A stretch of 45,742 nt of DNA, taken from positions 1-45,742 of the forward strand of contig JADHSM010000001.1 in NCBI GenBank assembly GCA_016776905.1. Direction: 5' to 3'. This stretch comes from Planctomycetota bacterium (GTDB taxonomy: Bacteria > Planctomycetota > UBA8108 > UBA1146). The position numbers and the translations under genes are program-made. The notes beneath the pieces are model-generated. The model made no database searches. It saw only the letters and a list, made by a program, of their open reading frames with translations, and had not been told where the DNA came from. Positions 9,089 to 18,425 of the stretch are shown piece by piece. The stretch's first letter is position 1. Each line of letters begins with the position of its first letter.

Positions 9089-11026
9089 CTATTGTCTCTC
9101 AAGGGCGAAGGCTTGTACTTTTTCACGGATAGAGTCCGCATCGAGGCCGCAATGCTTGTAGACCTCAGTCGAGGGGCCGCTGGGGGCATAATTTTCCACG
9201 CCTATTCTCAGGTGGGGCATGGCATGACCCGTCGAGAACAGCGCTCCAGCAAGACATGCACCCAGTCCGGTATTGACCGAATGATCTTCAACGGTCGCCA
9301 AGAAAGGTTGGCGAGCGATTTCTGCGAGGGCCGCAGGATCGATAAAGTCGGGAGTGGCAATATGAGCAAGGCCAATATCTAGGCCTTCCTGACGCAGGGT
9401 ATCTACCGCTTCGAGAGCCTGTCCGGTGGGAGTGCCCATCGCAACGACAAGTCCCGATTGACCCTTGCGGATAAAGTCGACTTGTCCTCTTTCGAATTGG
9501 TAATCAGCGCCAAAGAAGGGCTGTCCGTTTTCGTCAAGAATGGTTTTAAGCTTTGATCGTCCCATGCCCATAAAGGCCATGCCGCGAGTGGTCATGGCAT
9601 ACCTGACGATGCGATCTGTTTGGTTGGGATCGGCAGGGACGAAAATGCGCATACCGAAAATGTTTCTTAACAACCCGACGTAGTCGATGCATTGATGTGT
9701 TTTTCCATCTTCCCCGACGTCGAGTCCGATGTGTGTGCATGCGATTTTTAATTCGGCGTGATTGATGTCACTGAGACGATGTTGATTATAAGTCTCACAT
9801 ACTCCAAAGACTCCGAAGTCTGCGAATACAGTCGTGACTCCACAAGTGGAAAGTGCTCCTGCACAAGTCGCTGTGTGATGCTCTTGTATCCCCGCTTGGA
9901 AAAAGTGATTCGGGTAGTCTTTATGGAAGGCTCCTAATTTGACAGAACCTTCAAGGTCACAATCAAAAGCAGCGATGGGAGGTGAGACGGCATCTGTAGC
10001 CTGAGCCACTTCATGAAGTGCTCTTCCGAAGGCACTGCGACAGTCGGTTTTTGTCTCCGCGCTATATGTCACAGCAGTGCCAGGTTTGAGAGAGTTTTCA
10101 ACAACCGGCAAGGTCGGAACAGTGCTTTCAAGTCGGCGACTACGGCGATCTTCTAGAGGGGCCATATCCCATAACGCGGGGTCTTCACCGAGTTCCTCAA
10201 CCGCTGCAGCCAATTCCTCAGCATTGAGAGCCACGCCATGGAAGTGCGCCTTATTTTCCATGAAGGAGATCCCTTTGCCCATCACCGTATTTGCGATGAT
10301 GCACCAAGGCTTCGTTTTGTCTTCCCCCGCGGCTTTCAGTGTGGTGTAGATTGCGGTGGCATCGTGACCATCTATCTCTACCACATGCCAACCATCCGAT
10401 TCCCAGCCAGCACGGATGTCTTGGGGCATGATCTCATCGGTATCTCCACCGATTTGAAGTCTGTTTCTATCGATGATTGCGGTCACTCCATGGAGTTCAT
10501 ATTTGACGGCGAAGCGACGGGCTTCACTGATTTGTCCTTTTTGCTGCTCGCCATCTCCCATGGGGACGAAGGCTTGAATCTCACGGCCGTGAATACGATC
10601 ACCCAAGACCATTCCGCAAGCTGCAGAAAGTCCTTGTCCGAGGTTGCCGGTGGTCCATTCGACGCCTGGGATTTCTCTTTCAATATGACCCTCGAATAGA
10701 TTTTGGGTACTTCGGAAAGAGGAAACCGCTTCTTCGTTGTTTACGAAACCGAGTTCGGCAAGAACGGAGTACACTCCGGGTGAGGTGTGTCCATGACTGA
10801 CGACGATGCGATCTCTGCCCTCCATCCAAGGAGATTCGGGATCTACATTCGCGCAAGACCAGAGGGCGAGATAAACATCGAGAGAGGAGAGAGATCCTCC
10901 GGGATGTCCTGACCCTGCGAGGCTCGTCATTTGTATGATGGCACGGCGACAGCGACTGATCGCATCTTGATGCCAGGAAAGGTACTCAGTACTCGGGGAG
11001 ATCGGTTCAAAGGTGTGACGGACCAT
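9089..11026 (-). CDS. tkt: Transketolase
   Basis: 645 residues, near the usual full length of 620-670. Transketolase uses thiamine diphosphate to move two-carbon units between sugar phosphates in the pentose phosphate pathway. Visible motifs: GHPGGSLSSLDVYLAL near residue 40, GHTSPGVY, TTGNLGQGLSAACGM, and the thiamine diphosphate motif starting GDGEQQKGQ and ending at IIDRN. The second half has the pyrimidine-binding part, with the likely catalytic Glu in FQAGIQEHHTA followed by VTTVFADFGVF. ATG at 11026 has GGGAAGG upstream. It stands alone, divergent from the threonine dehydratase-like gene. The E-H-H-T version of the catalytic segment resembles the archaeal/split transketolase group more than E. 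coli TktA; this is my reading without an alignment. Confidence 0.9.
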   Translation of the reverse strand: MVRHTFEPISPSTEYLSWHQDAISRCRRAIIQMTSLAGSGHPGGSLSSLDVYLALWSCANVDPESPWMEGRDRIVVSHGHTSPGVYSVLAELGFVNNEEAVSSFRSTQNLFEGHIEREIPGVEWTTGNLGQGLSAACGMVLGDRIHGREIQAFVPMGDGEQQKGQISEARRFAVKYELHGVTAIIDRNRLQIGGDTDEIMPQDIRAGWESDGWHVVEIDGHDATAIYTTLKAAGEDKTKPWCIIANTVMGKGISFMENKAHFHGVALNAEELAAAVEELGEDPALWDMAPLEDRRSRRLESTVPTLPVVENSLKPGTAVTYSAETKTDCRSAFGRALHEVAQATDAVSPPIAAFDCDLEGSVKLGAFHKDYPNHFFQAGIQEHHTATCAGALSTCGVTTVFADFGVFGVCETYNQHRLSDINHAELKIACTHIGLDVGEDGKTHQCIDYVGLLRNIFGMRIFVPADPNQTDRIVRYAMTTRGMAFMGMGRSKLKTILDENGQPFFGADYQFERGQVDFIRKGQSGLVVAMGTPTGQALEAVDTLRQEGLDIGLAHIATPDFIDPAALAEIARQPFLATVEDHSVNTGLGACLAGALFSTGHAMPHLRIGVENYAPSGPSTEVYKHCGLDADSIREKVQAFALERQ

Positions 11027-11290
11027 GAGGAGCCTTCCCAGCTTTCAGAGAAGCTGCGGGTGAGTCTTGACTAGATCATTGTTGGAGCACCAAGGCGCGG
11101 AATGAACCGCGGATTCCTGCGTACCATAGGCACAGGGAAGGGGGCCATCAAGGAACCTGAGATCTTCATTTTTTTTAAGGGGGTTTTGAGAGCCCTGAAT
11201 TGTGAGGAGAGTCGTTTTTGTCAGCCTACGATTCAAAGTAACATACAGACGATATTTGAATATTCACAGGGTGGTCTCTGATCGGAAGCC

Positions 11291-12394
11291 ATGAGAGAGT
11301 TCGACGTGGCTCGGGTGGAAGCTCTTCGAAAAAGCCAGAGAGGTGTGGTTCTGATGCCAACCGGCTCAAGAGGACAGAATACGATTCAAAGGGTTGCCGA
11401 ACTGTCTCTTTCTGCGAGAGACAGAATGAGGGGAACTCTTCTGGAAACTCCCCTGAGAGAAGTTTCAGCGGACCTTCTTCAGGTCGGTGTCGAACAGGCT
11501 TGGGTCAAAATGGAGTGTTGCCAGGTCTCGGGATCCTTCAAAGCCAGAGGGGCGACGTATTACCTCTCTCGACTCTTGGAGGAATCTTCTCCGAGCGGAG
11601 TGATCACCTACTCCAGTGGAAATCACGGCAGAGCCCTTTCTGAAGCGGCTCAGCGTGCAGGAGTTGCCGCTGCTGTCGTGGCTCCCAATACCATCGATGA
11701 GGTCAAGGCAGAGGCTGTGGAGAACGCGGGGGCTGAACTGGTGAGAGTGGGGCCGACCACTGATGAGAGAAAAAGTAGGGCTGAAGAAATCGCGAGGGAG
11801 AGAGGGTGGACCGTTGTCCCTCCCTTTGATCATGAATGGATCATGGCGGGACAGGGGACCATCGTCCTTGAAGTGATCGATCAACTGGGTTTTGTGCCGG
11901 ATCACCTCTGGGTTCCTGTGGGCGGGGGGGGCTTGTCGGGGGGGTGCGCGGCCGTCGCCAAAATCCATGCCCCCAATTGTCAGATTCATGTCGTTGAGCC
12001 GGAGGGGTCCGATGCCTTGTCCCGTTCCTTTGAAGAGGGCAGACGTGCCCGCTGCGAATCTCCCGCTTCCGAGGCGGATGGATTACTGCCACAGTCGGTC
12101 GGTGAGCTCAATTGGGAGGTCTTACAGGAAGCTGGGGTCGTTTCTCATCGCATCTCCGAATCTCAACTTCTAGAGGCTCTGGCGTCCCTGCGTGGACATC
12201 TGGGAGTGGGATCGGAGCCGAGTGGAGCGTGTGCGATCTCTCCCCTTCTCTCCCAGCGGACGGATCCCCGGGCTAGCAGCAGGGAGGATCTTGGTGAGAA
12301 GGATATGGCAGGGACCCATGTCGCTATCGTCAGTGGTGGCAATGTCTCAGGGATCCGAGTGCAGGGACTGCTGGGGAATCGTAGAGGCCGATAG
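11291..12394 (+). CDS. Threonine dehydratase-like PLP enzyme (serine/threonine ammonia-lyase or racemase family)
   Basis: 367 residues of the fold-type II PLP family. The PLP lysine lies in SGSFKARGA around residue 83; a substrate/phosphate loop is SSGNHGRALSEAAQRAG and the phosphate-binding glycine loop is VPVGGGGLSGG. The C-terminus ends with VAIVSGGNVSG, typical of catabolic threonine/serine dehydratases and the related serine racemases. There is no C-terminal ACT regulatory domain, unlike biosynthetic IlvA. The first 20-25 residues before MPTGSRG are unlike the family, so translation could start at that ATG (about 11354); neither start has a strong ribosome binding site. The following symporter gene on the same strand suggests linked amino-acid uptake and deamination. 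Confidence 0.85.
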   Translation: MREFDVARVEALRKSQRGVVLMPTGSRGQNTIQRVAELSLSARDRMRGTLLETPLREVSADLLQVGVEQAWVKMECCQVSGSFKARGATYYLSRLLEESSPSGVITYSSGNHGRALSEAAQRAGVAAAVVAPNTIDEVKAEAVENAGAELVRVGPTTDERKSRAEEIARERGWTVVPPFDHEWIMAGQGTIVLEVIDQLGFVPDHLWVPVGGGGLSGGCAAVAKIHAPNCQIHVVEPEGSDALSRSFEEGRRARCESPASEADGLLPQSVGELNWEVLQEAGVVSHRISESQLLEALASLRGHLGVGSEPSGACAISPLLSQRTDPRASSREDLGEKDMAGTHVAIVSGGNVSGIRVQGLLGNRRGR

Positions 12395-12586
12395 TCTCTG
12401 CTTTGGGAATCTCCGACCCGACGAGATGATCTGTCCCCTTCCAAAATCGTCGAGAATTTGTGCTCCCTTGCACTTCACTGTCAGATTGCCTAGTGTTTTC
12501 TCTGAATCGGATCTGACATCCTCGGCCTGCTGAGGCATGCAGATCTCGTGACAGAGGTCGCTTTCATACTCGAAGGGGAATCATCC

Positions 12587-14371
12587 ATGGACTTCTTTTG
12601 GACAGTGGTAAATCAGATCGGAAGCATGATCTGGGGGCCTGCCACATTTATTGGACTGCTCGGGGCGGGCATACTTTTTACTCTGTGGACCCGCGTTACC
12701 CAGTATCGGGTGATGACCCACGGGATCGATGTGGTGAGAGGTGTATACGACGATCCGGATGATCCGGGTGCGATCAATCATTTTCAAGCGCTGTCGGCCG
12801 CTCTTTCAGCGACGGTAGGATTGGGCAATATCGCGGGGGTGGCTCTCGCCATCGGTGCTGGTGGACCCGGTGCTCTCGTTTGGATGTGGATCGTCGGTTT
12901 CTTCGGAATGGCACTGAAGAATGTCGAGATCACTCTGGCAATGATGTACCGCGACACCAGTGATCCAGAAAATCCCAGTGGTGGAGCGATGCATGTGGTG
13001 CGTCAAGTGTTGGGTGACAAAGGTCCATTCCTCGCCACCGTGGGTAAAATCGCCGGAGTGCTCTTCTGCGTGACTCTCATCATTTCCACCATCACCGGGG
13101 GCAACATGTTCCAGGCGTGGAGCGTGGCAGGTCTCTCCGAAGCCTATTTCGGTGTGCCCAAATTGGCGACCGGGATCATTTTGGCCGTCGTTGTAGGAAT
13201 GGTGATTCTGGGTGGTATTCGCCGTATCGGTACCGTTGCGGGCAAGCTGGTCCCTTTCATGTGCCTGCTGTACTTACTCAGTGGACTCGCGGTTTTGGTG
13301 ATCAATTCTACCGAAATCCCCCGAGTCTTCAGTCTGATCTTTAGCAGTGCTTTCGGTGAAACGGAAGCTTCAGGGGCTTTCGTCGGAGGCACCCTCGGAT
13401 ATGCATTTATGATCGGTATGAAGCGTGCGTTGTTCTCCAATGAAGCGGGACAGGGTTCTGCCCCGATTGCTCATGCGGCCGCGAAGACAGGGGAGCCGGC
13501 ACGTGAAGGAATCGTTGGAGGACTGGGTCCATTTATCGACACGATTTGTATCTGCACCCTGACCGCACTCGTCATTCTGACAACGAATACATGGAATCGT
13601 CCCGCCATTGGAGATCTCAAGGCTCCTATCGCTATGGTTCAGAGTCTCGCTGAAGACTCTGAGACTCTTGTCTATTCGGTCGAATCGGCGGCTCAGGTTT
13701 CCGATCTTCCGGAGCAGCGTCTGGACGACTGGTCTCAAGGAGACAAGCTTTTCTTAAGAGCACAAGTCGAAGGCGCGATTCACAAAGATAGAAACAACAG
13801 TATTGTTTTGGTCAGAGGTGTGGTTGTCACTGCGTCGGTGGATCCGGAACGTCCGGATGCTGCCACTGAACTCCAAGTGAAGTGGGGCAAAGTGACGTTG
13901 CCCCCCGGTGACTGGCAGGGAATGGCGGGTGGATTGGCACTTGAGAAATCCGAAACGGGTGGCTTTGGAGTCTATCGAGATTACGAAGGGGCCCAGTTGA
14001 CAGCTTTTGCCTTCGATCGGGTCTTTCCGGGGTTGGGAAAATGGCTGGTGACGATCGCCGCTTGGCTCTTTGCTATCTCTACGATGATTTCTTGGTCTTA
14101 CTATGGGGAGAAGGGCGTGACATACCTTTTCGGCGCAGGTGGAGTCATTCCTTATAAGCTCATATTCTTAGTCCTGATCGTGATCGGTGCTTTTGGTATT
14201 GAGTCTTCAGATGAGATGCTTCTCTTGGCAGATCTGGGAACCGGCTCAATGCTGGTGATCAATATTCCCATCATCCTCTGTCTGGGTGGTCTGGCCGTGA
14301 AATGTCTGAGAGATTACGACCGTAAGTTCCTCAATGGCGAATTCCCGAGAAATGACGAATCCCCTAAATGA
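12587..14371 (+). CDS. Sodium:alanine/glycine symporter (AGCS family) with a large insertion
   Basis: 594 residues from the ATG at 12587, chosen because GAAGGGGAA lies at good spacing; the frame is also open to a GTG at 12548. AGCS carriers import alanine or glycine with Na+ across the inner membrane. Family features: LSATVGLGNIAGVALAIGAGGPGALVWMW in the early membrane segments, the IGMKRALFSNEAGQGSAPIAHAAA motif, and STMISWSYYGEKG near the end. Family members are usually 450-550 residues. Here a hydrophilic stretch of about 125 residues (roughly 350-475) is inserted before the late membrane segments. It follows the threonine dehydratase-like gene at about 190 bases and is closed by a strong terminator. 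Confidence 0.9.
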   Translation: MDFFWTVVNQIGSMIWGPATFIGLLGAGILFTLWTRVTQYRVMTHGIDVVRGVYDDPDDPGAINHFQALSAALSATVGLGNIAGVALAIGAGGPGALVWMWIVGFFGMALKNVEITLAMMYRDTSDPENPSGGAMHVVRQVLGDKGPFLATVGKIAGVLFCVTLIISTITGGNMFQAWSVAGLSEAYFGVPKLATGIILAVVVGMVILGGIRRIGTVAGKLVPFMCLLYLLSGLAVLVINSTEIPRVFSLIFSSAFGETEASGAFVGGTLGYAFMIGMKRALFSNEAGQGSAPIAHAAAKTGEPAREGIVGGLGPFIDTICICTLTALVILTTNTWNRPAIGDLKAPIAMVQSLAEDSETLVYSVESAAQVSDLPEQRLDDWSQGDKLFLRAQVEGAIHKDRNNSIVLVRGVVVTASVDPERPDAATELQVKWGKVTLPPGDWQGMAGGLALEKSETGGFGVYRDYEGAQLTAFAFDRVFPGLGKWLVTIAAWLFAISTMISWSYYGEKGVTYLFGAGGVIPYKLIFLVLIVIGAFGIESSDEMLLLADLGTGSMLVINIPIILCLGGLAVKCLRDYDRKFLNGEFPRNDESPK

Positions 14372-14425
14372 GGCATGCACTAAGAGGCCATGAATCGTGA
14401 TTTCGGCGGGGCATGGCTCGACAGA

Positions 14426-14468
14426 TAAAAAAAGGCTCCGACGGTGCAAACCGTCGGAGCCTTTTTCT
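14426..14468 (+). terminator. Rho-independent terminator after the symporter gene
   Basis: A perfect 11-bp stem (GGCTCCGACGG / CCGTCGGAGCC) with loop TGCAAA is followed by TTTTTCTTT. A run of A precedes it, so it may also act on the minus strand. Confidence 0.93.
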
Positions 14469-14567
14469 TTGGCGACCATTTTCTTGAGTGAAGATGGTTT
14501 CTTGGGTGACGATGGTTTCTTGAGTGAAGATGACCGAGGGGGCGTCGCTGAGGCTTTAAGTGACGTC

Positions 14568-15294
14568 AATAAAGGTACTTACGAAAAAAGGCGCAACCAT
14601 TTCTGGATACGCCGTACAAAATATGCCTTGGGTACAAGGCCTGGAGCGATCTTTCTTTTGAAAATAGGGATTTATTTTGAGAAGCGTCGCCCAGAGAAGC
14701 AAGGAGCAAAGAAGAAGGAGCAGGGAAGAGGGAGCAGGGAAGAGGGAGCAGGATTGAGATCGCTCAGGAAGACCTGGGAATGTTCAGGAAGAGCTGGGAA
14801 TGTTCAGGAAGAGCTCAGCGTGGGTGTAGCACTGAAGTTTGTAGATAAACCCTTGAAATAAAGGTACTTACGAAAAAAGGCGCAACCATTTCTGGATACG
14901 CCGTACAAAATATGCCTTGGGTACAAGGCCTGGAGCGATCTTTCTTTTGAAAATAGGGATTTATTTTGAGAAGCGTCGCCCAGAGAAGTAAGGAGCAGGG
15001 AAGAAGGAGCAGGGAAGAAGGAGCAGGGAAGAAGGAGCAGGGAAGAAGGAGCAGAGAAGAAGGAGCAGGATTGAGTGCGCTCAGGAAGACCTGGGAATGT
15101 TCAGGAAGAGCTTAGCGTGAATGCTCAGGAAGACCTGGGAATGTTCAGAAAGGGCTCAGCGTGAATGTTCAGAAAGAGCTCCGCGTGGGTGTAGCACTGA
15201 AGTTTGTAGATAAACCCTTGAAATAAAAGTACTTACGAAAAAAGGCGCAACCATTTCTGGATACGCCGTACAAAATATGCCCCCTGTACAAGGG
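14568..15294. repeat. Long direct repeats with paired hairpins, gene-free region 14372-15558
   Basis: Copy A is 14568-14856, copy B 14857-15221, and copy C starts at 15222 and diverges after about 65 bases. The first 130 bases of A and B are almost identical; after that they differ in copy number of short internal repeats (units near ggagcagggaagaa and aggaagacctgggaatgttc). Each copy has a hairpin GGCG...CGCC (14590-14613, 14879-14902, 15244-15267), then GTACAAAAT and a second hairpin (GCCTTG/CAAGGC at 14625-14640 and 14914-14929; an altered version at about 15279-15295). A fourth copy of this hairpin-box-hairpin plan is at 15478-15531. Read on the minus strand the first hairpin is followed by T runs, as in a terminator. 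No gene is supported here; the open frame 14397-14861 is made of repeats. Confidence 0.85.
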
Positions 15295-15473
15295 ATCGCG
15301 TTGGGTAATTTTCGAAAACTCTTATTTTCTTTCGGAATTGAGGTTCGGCCGTAAAGCAGAATCGTAAAGCAGGCGGGGGGATTTACCCGTGGTTACGAGT
15401 GAATGGAGGCATCTCCCTCGACAGCTGTAAGGAAGTTCTGACGCTGAGGGGGCGAGTGATATCCCTCAGATGG

Positions 15474-15506
15474 AAAAACGGCACGTCCTGTGAAAGGACG
15501 TGCCGT
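15474..15506 (-). terminator. Rho-independent terminator after the DUF1573 (Sec) gene
   Basis: A perfect 12-bp stem (ACGGCACGTCCT / AGGACGTGCCGT, loop of 5) is followed on the minus strand by TTTTT. It lies about 50 bases past the stop codon at 15559 and shares the GTACAAAAT box and second hairpin with the repeats at 14568-15294. Confidence 0.88.
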
Positions 15507-15558
15507 ACAAAATCTGCCTTCTATACAAGGTCGACGAGACTGGATTCCTGAAAAAAAA

Positions 15559-16863
15559 TCAGGATCCGACTTTGACCTTGGGCGTTGTCGCCGGTTTTCC
15601 TTGGATAGGAGTCACCTTTGGCGTCAAGACACCCTTCGCCGGTTTCACGGGTGATGTCGTAGGACGAGGACGAGGTGTCGGTAATGGCGCTGCAGTACCG
15701 AACTGTGCGTAGATCCGAGCCGCCACTTGGGGCATGTCGGGATGATCTGTCGTGATCTTCAACTGACCTCGAATCGAACGCTCTTGTCGAGGTTCTGTGA
15801 CTTCGATGGAGATGACGTAACGTTCTCCAGGCTTAATCGCACGCTGAGTCAGTTTGAAAAGGCCCTCAGGAGCATCGACAACTTCCATACCCGTAATGTT
15901 GAAGGGGGCGTTCGGATCTGTTCCCAGTAACTGAAGATCTCTTCTCACAGGAGCCGCACCGGGTGAACCGAGGCGAGCCGTGTCTCTTCTCTGGAATACG
16001 ACGTTCCCTCTCGGAATCATGGTGATCGGAGCTTGATGATCGACGGTGACCTGAACGACTGTCGTGCGCAGTTGCCCATCGCTGCACATCGCCTCGACGG
16101 TGAGGGCATCCCTGAGCATTCCTGGAATGATAGCGCTGGGAGCCGAGACGTTGAGGGTGTAGGTTTTCCCCGCTTCGACTTCAGTGATCTCTCCAACCGT
16201 GACCTGTTTCTTTTGGGCGGTGGCTCCGATGACCGTGATGTCGAGTTCTGTACCTTTGGTGATCGTGATCTGGCCGATATGTTCCTGGCCGAGTGGGCCT
16301 CTCATGATGAGGGCGGTCGGCGCAACCTTCAGAACTTGGAGCAAATTGCCTCCGATGTTCAGTCGCAGAGTGGGTCTCTTGGGGTCATTGCAACTGACAG
16401 TGGCGTATTTTCTGACCGATTCTGTTCTTAATGTCTTGGTGTTAACACTGATGGTGACGGTGCCCTCCCCTCCGGGGAGAACTTCGCGGGTGAACTCACC
16501 GCGAGAGCAGCCTCAGCCAGGTTTGACATTCGTGATCCGGAGGATACTGGTTCCTGTATTACGGAATTTGTAGGTGTGTTCGATGGCTGTGCCTTGGAGG
16601 ACTGTGCCCCAATCGTGATCCATGCTTTCAAAAGAGATGGCTGGATCTCCCGTATATTGGGCTTTTGCAGGTGGAGGGGGGGGCCCCAGATCGTCCGTGA
16701 TGGGAGTTCCGGGGTCTTGGGCGTGGACCAAGATCTGCGGGGTGAGCTGGAGTGAATCCAACCCAGCGATCGCAAGAATCGAGAGTACGCCCGAAAGGAC
16801 GAGCAATGAAAGCCAAGGCCGGTGATTTCCGGAAGCCTTCTTCATCATGGGTGTGCTGATCAT
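15559..16863 (-). CDS. DUF1573 protein with in-frame TGA at the redox cysteine: probable selenoprotein
   Basis: Read through TGA at 16515-16513 this is a 434-residue exported protein, Sec at position 117. ATG at 16863 is chosen for the signal peptide that follows (hydrophobic segment about 17-34) and AAGGGAAGAG upstream; the frame is open to a TTG at 16914. The DUF1573 domain (about 74-165) shows DHDWGTVLQG, YKFRNTGTSILRITNVKPG, then U-G-C-S, then EVLPGGEGTVTISVNT. The neighbouring paralogue (16987-18225) has T-C-G-C-T at this place, so U replaces the first Cys of C-G-C. After the TGA the frame runs 56 codons without a start-like codon, then on to the stop, still similar to the paralogue (RGNVVFQRRDTA, DAPEGLFKL). 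A hairpin follows the TGA. Split into two frames it would look like a pseudogene. Redox role is inferred; the reaction is unknown. Confidence 0.82.
16485..16515 (-). promoter_or_regulatory. Candidate bacterial SECIS element of the DUF1573 gene (TGA plus hairpin)
   Basis: Nine bases after the TGA begins a hairpin (16503-16485 on the minus strand): CGCGG and TG pair with CA and CCGCG around one bulged C, with apical loop AGTT. The loop starts 16 bases after the TGA and has G at its second position followed by T, matching the published bacterial SECIS pattern (small apical loop with an early G, about 16-37 bases from UGA). A second, perfect 6-bp hairpin (CTCCCC/GGGGAG, loop GGA) lies further on at 16465-16479. 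SelB binding is inferred, not shown. Confidence 0.65.
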
Positions 16864-16986
16864 GGTTATTTGAGTTCTCTTCCCTTGGGTGAATGAATGC
16901 GAGGATTCAAACAATGTCCCATCTTACAAATGTAATCATTCGTCCATGTTAAATGATATCTGACCCTCCGCTGATAGGTCAAGTCT

Positions 16987-18225
16987 TCACTGCTCCTCAG
17001 AGTCCTGTTTTGGGATTTGTTTCAATCTGAACTGAGCAATGACCGATTTTTTCCGGATGATGCCTCCGCCCAAGTCCATGATTAGAGTTCCCGTAGCCTG
17101 AGGGGTGGGGTGCGGTTTCAGCACCTCGATTTTGAGACGATAGTGTTGTCCAGGAAGTTCCTCAATAATTTCAAGGCGGAAGAGGCCTTCGGGAGCATCT
17201 TCGATACGGGCCTTGAATTCTGTTATGGCAATGTCGGAGCGAGCACTCTGAACATGGACTTCTTGGATCACAGGCCGTTTTACTGGACCATCGAGGGGAG
17301 CTGTATGTCTACGATAAAAAACCACATTTCCACCGGGAATAAAGCGATAGATGTCCTGGTGCTCTACAACGATAGGTAACGGAAAATCGAGGGGATGATC
17401 CTGATCCACTCGAACTCGGACTTGCAGGTCATCCCGCGTGGACTTTGGACCATCTGAAGGTTCTGCGGAGATCTTTAGGTTCCAGCCACCTTCGGTAGGG
17501 GTCAATGATTCCACTTTGAAAGAACCATTTTTGGATCCCACATCGAGAATCTCAACAGGAGCATCCACGGCCTTCTTCAGAAAGATGGTCTTTTCTTTTT
17601 TCTCGGTCACGAGTCCGCTGATTTTCGTCACCGAGGGTTCGATCAATAAAATAGGATCGACATTGCCGACGAGCCAAAGATTGATTTCAGAATTCAGAGG
17701 GTCATTAGTTTTTACGACCGCATTTCTGCGAGGACGACCCCCTGGAAATTCTGCAGTATCGATTTCTAGTTCTATGGCTCCCACTTCTCCAGGAGCCACT
17801 TCAGCATCGAAGCGGGTCGTTGTGCAGCCACACGTCGCCGTGACTTTGAGAATTTTCAGCGGGACACGACCTTTGTTCTCGATCAAAAATGCGAATTGTG
17901 TTTTTTCACCCTGAACCAGAGTGCCCCAGTCAAATTCTAAAGTTTCGATCACGGCGATAGGGACCGGAAGCAGAGGTGGGGCAGGATCTTGAGCTTGAGC
18001 GGCGTCCGAAGCCGTGATTTTTGAAATCTGAGGCGTGGGGTTCTGGCCCGCATGGAGTGGGAAAAGGCACTGGCATGAAAAAATAGCCCAAAGGATGAAC
18101 GTGCCTCTTATTGTCAACTTTGAAAGGATCGGAACTTGACGAGGTGAGGTGGCGTCATCCTGACCTTGAGAATGCTTCAAAGTAAACGAAGCCTGCAAGG
18201 GCTTTGGAGTTGGATTAGGGGGCAT
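16987..18225 (-). CDS. DUF1573 domain protein, cysteine-containing paralogue
   Basis: 412 residues. A hydrophobic segment at about 37-58 ending in LHAG looks like a signal peptide after a long polar N-terminus, so the true start may be internal. The DUF1573 domain (about 94-180) has ETLEFDWGTLVQGEKTQFAF, IENKGRVPLKILKV and C132-G-C134, then EVAPGEVGAIELEIDTAEFPGG. The C-terminal half (GGNVVFYRRHTAPL, DAPEGLFRLEI) matches the Sec-type paralogue downstream, so the two arose by duplication. DUF1573 is an immunoglobulin-like domain of exported proteins; its biochemical role is not established as far as I know. The C-G-C pair is the reference that shows which residue the TGA replaces in 15559-16863. 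The genes are 123 bases apart on one strand and probably form one transcript. Confidence 0.85.
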   Translation of the reverse strand: MPPNPTPKPLQASFTLKHSQGQDDATSPRQVPILSKLTIRGTFILWAIFSCQCLFPLHAGQNPTPQISKITASDAAQAQDPAPPLLPVPIAVIETLEFDWGTLVQGEKTQFAFLIENKGRVPLKILKVTATCGCTTTRFDAEVAPGEVGAIELEIDTAEFPGGRPRRNAVVKTNDPLNSEINLWLVGNVDPILLIEPSVTKISGLVTEKKEKTIFLKKAVDAPVEILDVGSKNGSFKVESLTPTEGGWNLKISAEPSDGPKSTRDDLQVRVRVDQDHPLDFPLPIVVEHQDIYRFIPGGNVVFYRRHTAPLDGPVKRPVIQEVHVQSARSDIAITEFKARIEDAPEGLFRLEIIEELPGQHYRLKIEVLKPHPTPQATGTLIMDLGGGIIRKKSVIAQFRLKQIPKQDSEEQ

Positions 18226-18425
18226 GAGTGAAGGGCCTCTCTGTTTTCCGACCTTGGGATTCCGGAATGCTAGAAGGGATCAAAGGACTTGGCAACAGCC
18301 GCTCTACACCTCAAATAGGGTATTGAAGGCTCTGGGAGCCAAATGAGGTCTCCAGAAATGTTGCACCAGACCATTTTGATGGCTATCTTAACTCCTAATG
18401 AGCTCGTTTCAGTGATCGTTCTTAT

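Noticed and set aside
14397..14861. 154-residue open frame after the symporter gene
   Set aside because: It crosses a strong terminator and consists of short DNA repeats; low-complexity peptide without a ribosome binding site.
14568..15294. Direct repeats as a CRISPR array
   Set aside because: Units are about 290-365 bases and contain nested short repeats; there are no 20-50-base repeats with unique spacers and no cas genes.
15559..16914. DUF1573 gene read as a pseudogene or two separate genes split by a nonsense codon
   Set aside because: The stop is TGA precisely at the redox Cys column, the frame is otherwise intact with no further damage, a SECIS-like hairpin follows, and an adjacent gene shows the same event. 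Pseudogene remains possible if the genome lacks Sec machinery.
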